IMG/VR virus record: IMGVR_UViG_3300025840_000072
Location: 1-41,175 of that record
Source of the DNA: a virus
Reading direction: 5' to 3' (one strand)
DNA length: 41,175 bases
The translations under genes and the position numbers were made by a program. Position 1 is the first letter of the stretch, and each line of letters begins with the position of its first letter. Shown here piece after piece: positions 40,065 to 41,175 of the stretch. The notes beneath the pieces are model-generated. The model did not search any database. It was not told where the DNA came from and saw only the letters and a list, made by a program, of their open reading frames with translations.

Positions 40065-41175
40065 ATGACAACCACCAGATATATCATAGTAGATAAAAAA
40101 AACGAAGTCTATCTTAAAATAGAAGCAGACGCTGATATTCGCAGAGAGCTTGGTGAATACTTTACGTTTGAGGTACCAGGATATAAGTTTATGCCTCAAT
40201 ATCGTAATAGAGTATGGGACGGAAAGATAAGACTTTTTTCATACGCCACAGGTCAAATTTATGCTGGTTTATATCCTTATATAGTAGATTGGTGTAACAA
40301 AAATGATGTACAAGTTGTAGATGGAACTAAAATAAAAGATACCAAAGTAGATGAAGAATTATTACCTAATTTTTTAAAAGCATTAAAGTTACCTTTAGAA
40401 GTAAGAGATTATCAGTTAGAAGCTTTTAAATATTCTATTAAAAAAGGTAGATGTTTATTAGTATCGCCTACTGCGTCAGGTAAGTCTTTAATAATATATC
40501 TAATGTTGGTATTTAATTTATTAAGATTAAAAGATACTAAACAAGATAAAATATTAATAATTGTACCTACTACTTCTTTGGTAGAACAGCTATTTAAAGA
40601 CTTTAAAGATTATGGTTATAATAGTTTAAAAAATGTACACAGAATATACTCTGGCCACGATAAAGAAACAAGTAAAAGGGTTATAATATCTACTTGGCAA
40701 TCTATTTACAATATGCCAAAAAAATGGTTTAAACAATTTGGTATGATTATAGGTGATGAAGCTCATTTATTCAAAGCAGTTTCGTTAACTAAAATTATGA
40801 CTAAACTAGAAGATTGTAAGTATAGAGTTGGTCTAACAGGAACTTTAGATGGTACAAAAACACATAAACTTGTATTAGAGGGTTTGTTTGGAACTGTAAA
40901 TAAGGTTGTATCTACAAGTGAATTACAAGAAAAGAAACAATTAGCAGATTTAAAAATTATGTGTTTAGTATTACAACACGATAAAACAGCTCGTCATTTT
41001 TTAAAAGAAAAAAGTTACCAAGAAGAAATGGAATACCTTGTTTCTAATGAAAAAAGAAATAAATATATAAGGAATCTTTGTCTTTCTTTACAAGGCAATT
41101 CTTTATGCTTATTTCAATACGTTGAAAAACACGGTGAGATTCTTAAAGAGTTAATCGAAGATAAAGCACAGAATA
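40065..41175 (+). CDS. uvsW: UvsW DNA helicase, 3' end missing
   Basis: Start ATG at 40065, directly after the TAA of the oxygenase; the frame stays open to the window end (370 codons seen, the T4 protein is about 500). Homologue of T4 UvsW, the superfamily 2 helicase that rewinds and branch-migrates recombination intermediates. N-terminal 'ELGEYFTFEVPGYKFMPQYR', 'NRVWDGKIRLFSY' (T4 'FFSFEADGYRFNPRFRYGN', 'WDGRIRLLDY'). Walker A 'SPTASGKS' at 134-141, 'ILIIVPTTSLVEQL', 'IIGDEAHLF' with DEAH at 231-234 (T4 DECH), and 'VGLTGTLDG' motif III-like (T4 'FGLSGSLRDG'). The second RecA domain is cut off. Confidence 0.95.
   Translation, partial: MTTTRYIIVDKKNEVYLKIEADADIRRELGEYFTFEVPGYKFMPQYRNRVWDGKIRLFSYATGQIYAGLYPYIVDWCNKNDVQVVDGTKIKDTKVDEELLPNFLKALKLPLEVRDYQLEAFKYSIKKGRCLLVSPTASGKSLIIYLMLVFNLLRLKDTKQDKILIIVPTTSLVEQLFKDFKDYGYNSLKNVHRIYSGHDKETSKRVIISTWQSIYNMPKKWFKQFGMIIGDEAHLFKAVSLTKIMTKLEDCKYRVGLTGTLDGTKTHKLVLEGLFGTVNKVVSTSELQEKKQLADLKIMCLVLQHDKTARHFLKEKSYQEEMEYLVSNEKRNKYIRNLCLSLQGNSLCLFQYVEKHGEILKELIEDKAQN

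Overview
The window is a stretch of a T4-superfamily (marine T4-like myovirus) genome. It is AT-rich, every gene I accept lies on the + strand, genes are packed with short or overlapping junctions, and the T4 morphogenesis genes occur in the canonical order gp13-gp14-gp15-gp16-gp17-gp18-gp19-gp20-gp67-like-gp21-gp22-gp23. The T4 late-promoter octamer TATAAATA recurs in gaps between genes. The style (DUF4815-type giant tail protein, many modular tail-fibre genes, several 2OG-Fe(II) oxygenases, UvsY and UvsW just after the head genes) is that of phages of marine SAR11/Pelagibacter or picocyanobacteria. The strong AT bias and absence of photosynthesis genes in this window lean towards a pelagiphage, but the host is an inference. 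No tRNA, integrase, insertion sequence or CRISPR array is seen, and no gene-free stretch exceeds about 140 bases.

Layout. 1-9.3 kb: baseplate and tail proteins (a structural protein cut by the left edge, a 96-aa protein, gp8 baseplate wedge, a 2085-aa DUF4815-type protein). 9.3-20.4 kb: accessory tail-fibre/adhesin region of short beta-rich proteins, a glycine-rich Ig-like adhesin candidate, and large repetitive fibres that share sequence blocks. 20.5-22.9 kb: neck and tail-completion genes gp13, gp14, gp15. 22.9-26.1 kb: three 2OG-Fe(II) oxygenases, small terminase gp16, a ParB-like small protein and a fourth oxygenase. 26.1-36.5 kb: gp17 terminase, gp18 sheath, gp19 tube, gp20 portal, prohead core proteins, a paralogous pair of small proteins, gp21 protease, gp22 scaffold and gp23 capsid, closed by a strong terminator. 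36.6-37.5 kb: a small exported protein and a gp54/tube-like protein. 37.5 kb to the end: a probable early/middle block opening with a sigma70-type promoter, holding a NodU/CmcH-type carbamoyltransferase, uvsY, a fifth 2OG oxygenase and the start of uvsW (cut by the right edge).

How it works together. Head genes (gp20, core, gp21, gp22, gp23) build the prohead. gp16/gp17 package DNA through gp20. gp13/gp14 close the neck and gp15 caps the tail made of gp18/gp19. gp8, the DUF4815 protein and the fibres form the baseplate and receptor apparatus. Five predicted iron/2-oxoglutarate dioxygenases are spread among these genes and the recombination genes. Their substrates are unknown, and together with the carbamoyltransferase they are the most interesting accessory content. 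Several genes appear to be transcribed from promoters placed so close to the ATG that the mRNA would be leaderless.
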